Assembly (NCBI GenBank): GCA_021820105.1
Contig: JAKAED010000018.1
Coordinates: forward strand, 1 to 38,516
Reading direction: 5' to 3'
Source: Actinomycetes bacterium
Lineage (GTDB): Bacteria > Actinomycetota > Thermoleophilia > Solirubrobacterales > Solirubrobacteraceae
Length of the DNA: 38,516 nucleotides
How positions within the stretch are numbered: the stretch's first letter is position 1; every line of letters begins with the position of its first letter. The notes beneath the pieces were generated by a model. The model saw nothing but the letters and a program-made list of their open reading frames with translations. It was not told the origin of the DNA and ran no database searches. Shown one piece after another: positions 1-7,878 of the stretch. Position numbers and translations under genes: made by a program.

Positions 1-165
1 GAACCTACCGCCACGCCCGGACGCACCAGCGAGGCCCAAGCAGATTTTCATACCGGTAAACCCGCCAGACAGCACCCCTTTGCGCGACAGCCACCGCGGC
101 CAGCGGGGGGCAGCGGATCGGACGTCCCTATGGCGGGCGTTCGCTGCGCCGGTAAGCTGTTTCAC

Positions 166-357
166 GTGACCACGCGTGAGAAGCTTCACTCCTTGGTTGA
201 CGACCTCAGCGAAGCCGAGGCGGAGGCCGCGCTCGCCCGTCTGACGAGAGAGCGCGACTCGCTTAGCGCCTGGGCAGCATCCGAGGACCGGGACACCACC
301 GAGGATGCTTGGGCGCTTTCCAATGCGCGGGAGGCGATTCGCGAGGAGCCTTGGTAG
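166..357 (+). CDS. MazE-like antitoxin of a toxin-antitoxin pair
   Basis: A small acidic protein of about 63 residues, rich in Glu and Ala, with a predicted helical segment (EAEAEAALARL) and a C-terminal EDAWA...REEPW tail. It ends inside the start of a MazF/PemK-type toxin gene (7-base overlap), which is the usual antitoxin-then-toxin order, so I infer that it binds and neutralises that toxin. A longer frame opens at ATG 130, but GTG 166 (TTREKLHSLVDDL) begins where the antitoxin-like sequence begins. A related sequence without a toxin lies at 15209-15397. The family assignment rests on context and length. No DNA-binding fold is obvious. Confidence 0.62.
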   Translation: MTTREKLHSLVDDLSEAEAEAALARLTRERDSLSAWAASEDRDTTEDAWALSNAREAIREEPW

Positions 358-662
358 CTCGCGGTGAGGTCTGCTGGCTCGAGCTAGCAGAGGAAGGACG
401 CAGGCCGGTTGTGGTTCTCACTCGTGACGAGGCGATTCCCAGCCTCCGAAATGTCACCGTCGCCTTGATTACGCGCACCGTCCGAGACATTCCGTCCGAG
501 GTGCGGCTGGGGCCAGTCGACGGCATGCCGGTCGAGTGTGCGGTCACGCTCGACAACCTCCGTACCGTTCCGCGTGCACTGCTCGTCGAGTCGATAACGC
601 GCCTTGACGAGGCAAAGATGAGCCAGATCTGCAGCGCTCTGATCCGCGCAACAGGCTGCTAA
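351..662 (+). CDS. MazF/PemK-family toxin (mRNA endoribonuclease)
   Basis: Encodes about 103 residues with the MazF/PemK pattern: an N-terminal RGEVCWLEL strand, RPVVVLTRDEAI, a central VTVALITRTVRDIPSEV strand and a CAVTLDNLRTVPR segment. Family members cleave single-stranded RNA at short sequences and arrest growth when the antitoxin is lost. TTG 351 is the likely start: it overlaps the antitoxin stop codon, and AGGAG lies at 344-348, although the 2-base spacing is short. ATG 309 would start deep inside the antitoxin gene. Length is normal and the frame is intact. Position at the left edge is compatible with cargo of the neighbouring element or with host DNA. Confidence 0.82.
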   Translation: MVARGEVCWLELAEEGRRPVVVLTRDEAIPSLRNVTVALITRTVRDIPSEVRLGPVDGMPVECAVTLDNLRTVPRALLVESITRLDEAKMSQICSALIRATGC

Positions 663-708
663 CTCACCCGAAGCGACTCGCGGGCGTAGACCTGCCTTCG
701 CCACCGCT

Positions 709-764
709 GAGGTATCTCTCGTCTCGCACCGAAAGACGCGGAATGCGCGGATCTGAGGGAGCGA
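709..764. repeat. dispersed repeat, copy A
   Basis: A 56-base segment matches 16909-16964 in the same orientation at roughly three quarters of positions, including an identical CGCACCGAAA core and GGAATGCGC. It lies in the 247-base gap (663-909) between the toxin gene and the regulator. I see no convincing gene in that gap. Both copies lie outside clear genes, which suggests a diverged intergenic repeat or the footprint of an old insertion. Confidence 0.5.
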
Positions 765-909
765 GTCCCGAACCCCGCCAGTCGCGGTTGCCTATGCAGC
801 ACGATCGCAACTGCGGATCGGCAGGCCGGCCGCCGCTGCTTGCCCGGCACCTCGCAGCCAGCATGGCGCTATCCCTTCCGCCAGGGATGCCGTCAAGCCC
901 ACACGAGTC

Positions 910-1572
910 CTATGGCGACTGTCCACGGGTCGGCTCTTCGGTAGCCGATCGGCGACGTATCACGGTGGTTGGTCGAGGCAGACGGTTCGACATGACGGGT
1001 CTGTTGGACGACGCGTTGACGCTCGATGCCTTCGCTGCGCGCGGAGCGAGGGTGTGACTGCATCTTTCGTGAAGGAGCTCAGCGGCCGACCTCGGCCGGC
1101 TGGTGAGATCGACGTGGCGGCCGGCGTCCTGCTCGGCGATCGCCAGGTGCACCGAGTCGGGGTCGCTGACCAGCACCCGCACCCGGCAGCCACGTGCGCC
1201 AGCGTCGGCGAGCAGCTCACCGTCCCCGTTGCCGATCATGTCGCCGAGGGTGAGGTCAAGCAGCAAGACGCGCTCGCGCGCGTCCGCGAGAAGCTCCCTC
1301 CAGTCCGGGGCGTCGGCGGCAGTGAGCAGCTCGACCCCCTCCCCCTCCCCCTCCGTGTCGTCGGCCGGCTCTTGGTCGGGCACCTCGCCGGGCCAGAGCA
1401 CCTGCTCGGGGACGCCGAGGGTGTCGGCGACACGACGGCGGTAGCGGGCGCGCGGGGTACGGCCACTGAGCCACCGGCGTGCGGTCTTGACATCCACCTC
1501 GGCCCTGACGGCGAGGTCGTCGACCTCAAGCCCCGCGTTTCTGAGGGCCTGTTTGAGCTGCTCGTTCCCCAC
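910..1572 (-). CDS. XRE-type regulator, C-terminus apparently replaced
   Basis: The N-terminal 60 residues form a helix-turn-helix (LKQALRNAGLEVDDLAVRAE, then VDVKTARRWLSGRTPRAR), followed by VADTLGVPEQVLWPGE. This is typical of actinobacterial XRE proteins that carry a C-terminal ligand-type domain (DUF5919 family). The middle part (RVLLLDLTLGDMIG...RVRVLVSDPDSVHLA) fits that domain. After LLHER, near base 1065, the sequence becomes low-complexity and no longer resembles the family, so the last 50 residues look foreign or frameshifted. GTG 1572 is chosen because GGGAGG lies 8 bases upstream. The gene is divergent from the excisionase gene and is separated from it by a phased GTCCC array, a likely operator set for this protein. 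Confidence 0.7.
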   Translation of the reverse strand: MGNEQLKQALRNAGLEVDDLAVRAEVDVKTARRWLSGRTPRARYRRRVADTLGVPEQVLWPGEVPDQEPADDTEGEGEGVELLTAADAPDWRELLADARERVLLLDLTLGDMIGNGDGELLADAGARGCRVRVLVSDPDSVHLAIAEQDAGRHVDLTSRPRSAAELLHERCSHTLAPRAAKASSVNASSNRPVMSNRLPRPTTVIRRRSATEEPTRGQSP

Positions 1573-1633
1573 CGTTGGGACCTCCCGCAACCGTCCGTGT
1601 TTGCGCCAGCAACTGTACGGAACTGCACAAAGC

Positions 1634-1730
1634 GTCCCCTGAAGTCCCGTTGCGTCCCCGGCCGTCCCCGAGCGTCCCCAAGAGTCCCTGAGAGCGTCCC
1701 CAAGCGTGGTAGAGACGTCCCTTCCGTCCC
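1634..1730. promoter_or_regulatory. phased GTCCC repeat array in a divergent promoter
   Basis: GTCCC (GGGAC on the other strand) starts at 1634, 1644, 1654, 1664, 1674, 1684, 1696, 1717 and 1726. The first six copies are exactly 10 bases apart, which places them on one face of the helix. The array lies between the regulator start (1572) and the excisionase start (1745). Inference: cooperative operator sites for the XRE regulator, or an iteron-like site of the element. Confidence 0.6.
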
Positions 1731-1744
1731 TGCACGGTGTGGGC

Positions 1745-1969
1745 ATGCAAACCACACCTGCAGTTCCACACACACACGTTGATCCCAACCGAGGGTTGAC
1801 TCGCGATGAGGTGATGACCCCTCGTGAGGTCGCCGAGCTGCTCGGGATCCCGGTCTCGACCGTCTACTACCTCGCCCGCCAGGGCCAGCTCCCACACACC
1901 CGTCTCGGGCGCACCTACAGGTTCCTGCGCCCGCAGCTCGAGGCGCTGCTCGAAGGGAGCCAGCGATGA
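1745..1969 (+). CDS. excisionase / HTH_17 DNA-binding protein
   Basis: A 74-residue protein with a MerR/excisionase-type winged helix (helix-turn-helix domain 17): MTPREVAELLGIPVSTVYYL, ARQGQLPHTRLGRTYRF and LRPQLEALL. Proteins of this type bend DNA to direct integrase-mediated excision, or act as small activators of replication and transfer genes. It is the first gene of a rightward transfer operon, and its stop codon overlaps the coupling-protein start (ATGA). No clear Shine-Dalgarno sequence precedes ATG 1745. GTG 1739 or ATG 1814 (just before the conserved fold) are alternatives. The phased GTCCC array directly upstream probably controls it. Confidence 0.78.
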   Translation: MQTTPAVPHTHVDPNRGLTRDEVMTPREVAELLGIPVSTVYYLARQGQLPHTRLGRTYRFLRPQLEALLEGSQR

Positions 1970-3492
1970 ACGACTGGGGCCCCTCACACCAACAGCCCCA
2001 TCCCGGGATCGGTGCCAAGAGAACCGTAGGCGGTGTGCTGTTCGCCGCCGCGATGGTCTCATCCACCGTCTTTCACCTGCTGATCTGGGCCGGATTGTTC
2101 TACGCCTGCGTGCGGCTCAACCGCCGCTTCGCTCTGTTGCCCCGGCTGCGTGCGTTCCTGGCCGGCGAGCCCGCCGGCCCGCCGGCATCGATTTCGGCCT
2201 CGTGTCCGTCCGCGGTCTACCTCGGTGTCGGCCAGGCCGGCTGGCCGTGCTGGTCGCGGCACGGGCGTGCGGTGCTAGTGATCGGCCCGTCGCAGTCCGG
2301 CAAGACGACGAGCGTGATCATCCCGACGCTACTCGACTACCCCGGCCCGATCGTTTCGACCTCGACCAAACCCGACGTGCTGCACGCCACGATCGGCAAG
2401 CGGCTCGAGAGCGGCAGGGTCTGGCAGTTCGACCCGACAGGTCAAACAGAGCGAGTTGCGGGAGCGCAAGCGCTGCGTTGGTCGCCCCTCCCATGCTCAA
2501 CGGACTGGGACGGGGCGCTGCTGATGGCCCGGGCGATGGTCGACGGCGCAGCCGTCGGCGCCGGTATCACCGAGGCCAACCACTGGGCCAAGCGTGCGCA
2601 GGCGCTGCTCGCGGCGCTCCTGCATGCGGCCGCGATCACGGAAGCGCCGATGCGCACCGTGATCGGCTGGGTCACGAGCCACGACATCGACGACCCGCTC
2701 AACCGACTCCGCGACGTGGAAACAACGCCGCTGGCTGTTGATGTCCTCACTGGGGTGGCGAACACCGAGGCGCGCGAGCGCTCCTCGATCTTCTCCGCCA
2801 CCGCCGACGCTCTCGACGGCTACACCTCACAGGCCGCACTCGAGGCCACCGAGCACGAGAACTTCGACGCACACCGGTTCGTGATCTCACACGACACCAT
2901 GTACATCCACGCGCCAGCCGAAAGCCAACGCCTGGCAGCCCCGCTGGTCTGCGGCCTACTCGCCGAGATCCGCCGCGCCACCTACCAGGCCCACGCCAGC
3001 GGTGAGCTCACAGGCCGGCGCGTCCTGTTCGCGCTCGATGAGGTCGCAAACGTAGCCCCGATCAGCGAGCTGCCGCAGATCGCCTCAGAAGGCGGCGGCC
3101 AAGGGCTCCTGCTCTTGGCGGTGCTCCAAGACCTCAGCCAGGCACGCGCCCGCTGGGGCACCATCGCCGACGGGTTCCTGACCCTGTTCGGGACCAAACT
3201 GATCCTCCCCGGCGTCGCCGACCCGCGAACCCTGGAGACGATCTCAACTGCGCTGGGTGAGTACGACCGCAGGGTCGTCACGGAGTCGCACGCGAACGTC
3301 CCCGGACGCTGGCGCACACAGCGCTCGACAAGTCAGTCGACGCAGCGCACCCGCGTCCTCTCCCCCGGTGAGGTTGCGAACATCCCCGCAGGCCACGCGC
3401 TCCATCTCGACGGCGTGCGCTGGAAACTGGTCACCCTCACGCCGTTCCACCAGCTCCACTCACCCTTCGAGGCGATGTTTCATGCCCGCTGA
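1966..3492 (+). CDS. VirD4/TraG-like type IV coupling protein ATPase
   Basis: A 508-residue membrane-anchored ATPase that would connect a relaxase-DNA complex to a type IV secretion channel. Residues 22-50 are strongly hydrophobic (one or two membrane segments). Walker A is GPSQSGKTT at 107-115 and Walker B is VLFALDEVAN at 353-362, followed by the conserved QIASEGGGQG and a C-terminal TraG/TraM-recognition-like region. The start is ATG 1966, overlapping the excisionase stop by ATGA, with AAGGGAG shortly upstream. It is followed by a relaxase gene. No VirB channel genes are visible, so the element probably borrows a channel from another conjugative element or has one to the left of the window. 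Confidence 0.88.
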   Translation: MNDWGPSHQQPHPGIGAKRTVGGVLFAAAMVSSTVFHLLIWAGLFYACVRLNRRFALLPRLRAFLAGEPAGPPASISASCPSAVYLGVGQAGWPCWSRHGRAVLVIGPSQSGKTTSVIIPTLLDYPGPIVSTSTKPDVLHATIGKRLESGRVWQFDPTGQTERVAGAQALRWSPLPCSTDWDGALLMARAMVDGAAVGAGITEANHWAKRAQALLAALLHAAAITEAPMRTVIGWVTSHDIDDPLNRLRDVETTPLAVDVLTGVANTEARERSSIFSATADALDGYTSQAALEATEHENFDAHRFVISHDTMYIHAPAESQRLAAPLVCGLLAEIRRATYQAHASGELTGRRVLFALDEVANVAPISELPQIASEGGGQGLLLLAVLQDLSQARARWGTIADGFLTLFGTKLILPGVADPRTLETISTALGEYDRRVVTESHANVPGRWRTQRSTSQSTQRTRVLSPGEVANIPAGHALHLDGVRWKLVTLTPFHQLHSPFEAMFHAR

Positions 3493-3577
3493 GCGGAGGG
3501 ACGGAAGGGGACGCTTCGGGGCAAGCACTCCCTGTGCGTACTGTGTGGTCCTCTGGATTGGGGGGCTGGGACGGCTC

Positions 3578-3616
3578 GGGAGTTGTCCGGCTTAGGGGTC
3601 CTTCGGACCGGCTCCC
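3578..3616 (+). other. candidate oriT hairpin upstream of the relaxase
   Basis: In the 165-base gap before the relaxase gene, a hairpin GGTCC-TTC-GGACC (3597-3609) is nested inside GGGAG (3578-3582) and CTCCC (3612-3616). Relaxases of the TrwC class nick close to inverted repeats that often lie next to their gene. No nick consensus was recognised, so this is only a structural candidate. Confidence 0.3.
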
Positions 3617-3657
3617 AGGGGCAGTCGGGGTGCGGAATCGGGCGCAAGGGCAGAGGC

Positions 3658-4661
3658 ATGCTGAGCGTCGCGAAGGTGACCGGCAACCTGGCGGCCGGCT
3701 ACGCCGACTACCTCGAGGGCAAGACCACCCAGGCCGAGCTTGGTGACTATTACCTGAAAGGCGGGGAGCGGGTCGAGGCACCCGGGCGCTGGGTCAGCGG
3801 CGCGGGTCGGGTCGGCTGTGACCCACTGCAGCCCGTCGGCGGGCAGGCGCTGCGCGAGCTGATGGCCGTCCGGCATCCGGTCAGCGGGCAGCCGCTGCGC
3901 CGCACGGCGCGAGCGGCGAGGCGGTGGCCGCGATCGACGCGACGTTCTCGGCGCCGAAATCGGTCAGCGCGGTCTGGGCTGTCGCCGATGCGGAGCTGCG
4001 CGCCCGCATCGAGGCGGCGCACGAGCTGGCGATCGACCGGGCGCTGCGCTATGCCACGCGCCAGGTGCCGATGGTGCGCCACCGGGTCGAGGGCGGCGGC
4101 GCCGTGCACGCCAAGGCGGCGGAGCTGATCGCGACGAGCTGGCGGCACACCACCGCACGGGCGGTGGGTGAGCGTGTGCCCGATCCGCAGCTGCACTCGC
4201 ACGTCCTCCTGCACGCCGCGGTACGCGACGACCAGCGGGTCGTCGCCATCGACTCACGCTCGTGGTTCGTTCACCGCCGCGAGCTCGGCGCCGCCTACCG
4301 CACCGAGCTGGCACGGGAGCTGACCACGCTGGGGTTTGAGATCACGCGCGGAACCGGACGCGGCGGCCGTTACTTCGAGATCGCCGGCGTGCCGCAGGAG
4401 CTGATCGACACGTGGTCAAGCCGCCACCACCAGGTGCAGCAGGCGATCCGCCAGACCCTGGAGCAGACCGGAAGGGAGCGGCTCGGGCCGGCGGCGGAGA
4501 GCCGCGCTGCGCTCGTCACCCGCCGCGCCAAGCAGCCAACGACCGTCGCCGAGCTCGACAGCGCATGGCAGCGCGCCGCCCGACGCCGGGTTCGCGCACG
4601 AGGAGCTTCAGCTGCTGCGCGACGTCGTCGGCACCAAAGTCGAGCCGCCCGACGTGCGTGA
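3658..4661 (+). pseudogene. TrwC-type relaxase domain (5' part, frameshifted)
   Basis: The N-terminal half of a MobF/TrwC relaxase, which nicks oriT and carries the strand into the recipient. ATG 3658 begins MLSVAKVTGNLAAGYADYL, then GDYYLKGG with candidate catalytic tyrosines and APGRWVSGAG. Near 3898-3906 one base appears to be missing. The frame then resumes as AIDATFSAPKSVSAVWAV, and the metal-binding triad DPQLHSHVLLHAA lies near 4187-4228. Near 4578-4584 one extra base moves the reading frame again into the helicase half. The total length 3658-6288 is divisible by three, so the two lesions compensate. As written, no full relaxase is made. A sequencing error is a real alternative. Confidence 0.8.
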
Positions 4662-6288
4662 GCTGCTGCGGGGGCTGACCGAGTTCGACGCGACCTTCAG
4701 CGACCGCCAGGCACGAGCGGTCGCGCTCGAACAGGCCGCCGGTGCCCCGATCGAGCAGGCGCTCGGCGCGCTCGCCCACGCGCGCGAGGACCGCGCCGTT
4801 GTGCGGCTGGCGGACGGAAGCAGCACCACCCGCTGGCACCGCAAGCTCGAACGCGACACAGTCACCACCTTCGAAACGCTGACCCGTGAACGGCTACAGG
4901 CGATCCCGGGGCGCCTGGTTGAGCAGGCCGCCGACACCGTTGACCGTCGGCTCGCCAGGCACCGCGGCGGGCTCTCCCCCGAGCAGCGCCAGGCGCTCGA
5001 GCTCGCCTGCGGCGACCGCCAGGTGGTGATGATCGAGGGACAGGCGGGCACCGGCAAGAGCACGCTGCTGCAGGCGGTCGCGCTCGCCCACCAGGCCGAG
5101 GGGCGGCGCGTGATCGTCACCAGCACCGCGGCGGTCGCCGCCGAACGAGTCTCGAGTGACCTCGCCGGGGTCGGCGTCGAGGCTCCCGCCTACTCGACCG
5201 CCGCACTACAGCACGCGATCGCCACCGGCCAACTCAGCATCGATTCCCGCACCACCGTGATCCACGACGAGGCCGCGCTGGCATCGACCCGCGAACAGCA
5301 GCAGCTGCTCGACACGATCCAGCAGAACTGGGCGCAGCTGATCATCGTCGGCGACCCGCAGCAGTCAAAGCCGGTCGGCGCCGCCGGGCTCTGGCCGCGG
5401 CTCGAGCGCCAGGCCGGCCGCCAGGGATCTCGCGTGCAGCTCACCACCAACCTGCGGGCGCTCGACCCCAACGACCGCCGCGACCAGGCCCGCTTCCGCG
5501 ACGGCCGCCACCAGGAGGCGCTGTGCGGCTATGCCGACCGCGGACGCCTGCACGTCGCCAACGACAGGGACGCGGCGGAACGGGCGGCGCTCGCGGCCGC
5601 GCACCGCGACCGCACCGACGGGAAGCGGACGCTCGTTATTACACAGACCTCCAACGAGCACCTCGATGAGCTGAATGCGCAGGCGCAAGCGCTCCGCGCT
5701 CGTGACTGCCAGCTCGGCTACAACACGCTGCGGCTGCCCGGACGCCCGTACCAGCTCCGCCCCGGTGACGAGATCCAGATCCGACACACCGTCACCCTCC
5801 GCGACGGTCCGCTCCGAAACGGAAGCACCGCCACCATCACCGGGATTGATCCACGCGCCGGACAGCTGTCGATGCAGCTCGCCGACGACCGGACGATCGT
5901 GATGGACCGCGAGCAGATCAGGCAGGCCGACCTGCGCCTGGCCTACGTGCAGCACCCCGTGCCCGCGCAAGGACTCACCACCGACACCACTCATCTGATC
6001 GTCGCCGACCACGCCACTGCCGAGGGCACCTACGTCGCGCTCAGCCGCGCACGCGAAGAGACGCACATCCATGTCGGCCAGGAGCTGCTGGCCGGCGGCG
6101 AGCGTGGACCGATCGAGCGGCTCGCCGAACACGTCGGGCGCAGCGAACCCGAGATCCCCTCGATCGCGGTCCCGCTTGAACGCGAAGAGTGGCTGCACCC
6201 CGCGCGCGAGGTCGGCGCCGAGGCGGGCCTCGAGCCCGAGGAAGAACGGACGCTCGATCCGGACCGAGACATCGGCTGGGAGATGTGA
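4654..6288 (+). CDS. RecD-like helicase half of the TrwC relaxase
   Basis: An open frame of 544 residues giving the ATPase part of the relaxase-helicase; the natural protein would be about 876 residues starting at 3658. It has GLSPEQRQALELACG (Q motif-like), Walker A GQAGTGKST near 5038-5064, Walker B-like VIHDEAALAS, IIVGDPQQSKPVG, and at the C-terminus the UvrD-like YVALSRAREETHIHV motif. The helicase unwinds the strand being transferred. ATG 4654 is probably not a true start, because coding similarity (FAHEELQLLRDVVG) extends upstream in this frame to about 4585, where the frameshift lies. The C-terminal Glu/Arg-rich tail is intact to the stop. Confidence 0.85.
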   Translation: MRELLRGLTEFDATFSDRQARAVALEQAAGAPIEQALGALAHAREDRAVVRLADGSSTTRWHRKLERDTVTTFETLTRERLQAIPGRLVEQAADTVDRRLARHRGGLSPEQRQALELACGDRQVVMIEGQAGTGKSTLLQAVALAHQAEGRRVIVTSTAAVAAERVSSDLAGVGVEAPAYSTAALQHAIATGQLSIDSRTTVIHDEAALASTREQQQLLDTIQQNWAQLIIVGDPQQSKPVGAAGLWPRLERQAGRQGSRVQLTTNLRALDPNDRRDQARFRDGRHQEALCGYADRGRLHVANDRDAAERAALAAAHRDRTDGKRTLVITQTSNEHLDELNAQAQALRARDCQLGYNTLRLPGRPYQLRPGDEIQIRHTVTLRDGPLRNGSTATITGIDPRAGQLSMQLADDRTIVMDREQIRQADLRLAYVQHPVPAQGLTTDTTHLIVADHATAEGTYVALSRAREETHIHVGQELLAGGERGPIERLAEHVGRSEPEIPSIAVPLEREEWLHPAREVGAEAGLEPEEERTLDPDRDIGWEM

Positions 6289-6362
6289 CGGATGGCCGCC
6301 CCGGACCGTGTGCGGCGGCACCGGGAGTCAGCGGTGGCCGCGGGGGCTTCGCAGCGGCTGAC

Positions 6363-6454
6363 GCCAAATCGCCCAGTCGACTCGCGCCAAAGTGCCTAAT
6401 CAAACTTTGCCAAACTGCCTAACAAACCTCGGCCAAACCGCCTAACGACTGATA
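6363..6454. repeat. four 23-bp direct repeats (iteron-like)
   Basis: GCCAAA begins at 6363, 6386, 6409 and 6432, exactly 23 bases apart. Each is followed at +8 by GCCYA, giving GCCAAANNGCCYA, with 10 variable bases between units. The array sits in the 176-base gap between the relaxase and the DUF4143 ATPase gene and ends at a -10-like GATACT (6451-6456). Inference: operator sites or replication/transfer iterons. Confidence 0.65.
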
Positions 6455-6464
6455 CTGTGGTCAA

Positions 6465-7721
6465 GTGACCGTCTACATCCCGCGCCTTCTTGATGGTGCG
6501 CTCGAGCAGCGTCTTCGCTCAGCAGGAGCAGTCGTCATCGACGGGCCGAAAGCTGTCGGCAAGACCGAGACAGGACGCCGGGCCGCACTGAGCGAGGTGT
6601 CACTGGACACCGACGTGGCACAACGCCTGCTCGCCCTCTCAGACCCAAGGCTCGTGCTCGAGGGCGCAACCCCGCGTCTGCTCGATGAGTGGCAGGTCGT
6701 GCCGGCTCTCTGGAACGCGGTCCGCCGCGCGGTTGACGACCGACGAGCGATGGGGCAGTTCATCCTCACCGGCTCGGCCTCACCAGCAGATGACCTGACC
6801 CGACACTCCGGCGCCGGGCGCTTCACACGCCTGCGCATGCGACCGCTCACCCTGATCGAGACAGGGCACGCATCACCCGACGTTTCCTTGAGCGACCTGC
6901 TGAAAGGCGCGTTCGAACCAACACCAGGCCAAACGCTCGAGCTCCCGATCATCGTCGAGCGCATCATCACAGGAGGCTGGCCCGCCAGCCAGGGCATCCC
7001 AATCCGTGAGTCGGCACGGTACGCGAGCGACTACCTCGATCAAACCGCCCGCCTTGACGTGGTGGGCCTCGAGGGCGTCAGACACGACCCCAGAAAGGTC
7101 AGAGCGCTGCTGCGATCGCTCGCACGAAACACGGCAACCGAGGCGTCCGGCTCCACGCTCGCCCGTGACGCCGGCGGGAACGATGGGCCGCTTCACCGTG
7201 ACACCGTGGCTCGATACCTCGACGCCCTCGAGCGCGTCCACGTCCTCGAGGTGCAGGAAGCCTGGAGTGTGCCGCTGCGGACACGGACCCCCCTACGCGA
7301 GGCGCCTAAACGACAACTCGTCGACACCTCGCTGATCACGGCCGCTCTACGGATCGGGTCCGCCGACGCGCTCATGAACGACCCCGAGACGCTCGGGCTC
7401 ATCTTCGAGTCTCTCGTCATCCAGCAGCTTCGCGCGCTTGCAGACCTAAACGACGCGGCGGTGTTTCACTTTCGCTCGAAGTCCGGACTCGAGGTCGACG
7501 CGATCGTCGAACAGACCGGCGGTGCCTGGGCGGCATTCGAAGTGAAGCTCGGACCAGGCCTGATCGACACAGCCGCAGCAACGCTTCTGAAATTCGCAAG
7601 CGAAATCGACACCGCTCGCCGCGGACCTCCGTCAACGCTCGGCGTGATCGTGCCGTCGGGCCCCGCCTATCGCCGTCCGGACGGGGTAGCTGTCATCGGG
7701 CTGACAAGCCTCGGCGTCTGA
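6465..7721 (+). CDS. DUF4143 / AAA_14 family ATP-binding protein
   Basis: A 418-residue protein with the AAA_14 plus DUF4143 layout. Walker A is GPKAVGKTET (about 27-36), Walker B-like PRLLDEWQ (about 70-77), and sensor-like GQFILTGSAS follows. A winged-helix-like LHRDTVARYLDALERVHVLE precedes a C-terminal PD-(D/E)XK-like fold (GLEVDAIVE...AFEVK). The cellular role of this family is unproven; it is common on mobile elements. The start is GTG 6465, about nine bases after a GATACT -10-like element and without a Shine-Dalgarno sequence, so a leaderless transcript is plausible. Four 23-bp repeats precede it. Length is normal and the frame is intact. Confidence 0.85.
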   Translation: MTVYIPRLLDGALEQRLRSAGAVVIDGPKAVGKTETGRRAALSEVSLDTDVAQRLLALSDPRLVLEGATPRLLDEWQVVPALWNAVRRAVDDRRAMGQFILTGSASPADDLTRHSGAGRFTRLRMRPLTLIETGHASPDVSLSDLLKGAFEPTPGQTLELPIIVERIITGGWPASQGIPIRESARYASDYLDQTARLDVVGLEGVRHDPRKVRALLRSLARNTATEASGSTLARDAGGNDGPLHRDTVARYLDALERVHVLEVQEAWSVPLRTRTPLREAPKRQLVDTSLITAALRIGSADALMNDPETLGLIFESLVIQQLRALADLNDAAVFHFRSKSGLEVDAIVEQTGGAWAAFEVKLGPGLIDTAAATLLKFASEIDTARRGPPSTLGVIVPSGPAYRRPDGVAVIGLTSLGV

Positions 7722-7878
7722 CCACGCCAATTACGCTGGGCTTGCCTGGATCGGAGGCTGCATGCTCCGTCAATGGACACAGATTTCGATCGCGTCATGC
7801 CTTGGGCGGGCGAGACCTCAGTGCGCCAGACCTGTCAGATCGCTCTGACCGCACGTACCGGCCGGCGTGCCACGTCAC

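Noticed and set aside
1054-1782. A 242-residue plus-strand frame opposite the XRE regulator
   Set aside because: It is a shadow of the regulator gene and of the GTCCC array, with no recognisable domain.
5365-6321. A 318-residue minus-strand frame over the relaxase helicase
   Set aside because: The plus strand carries clear helicase motifs, and the antisense frame has none.
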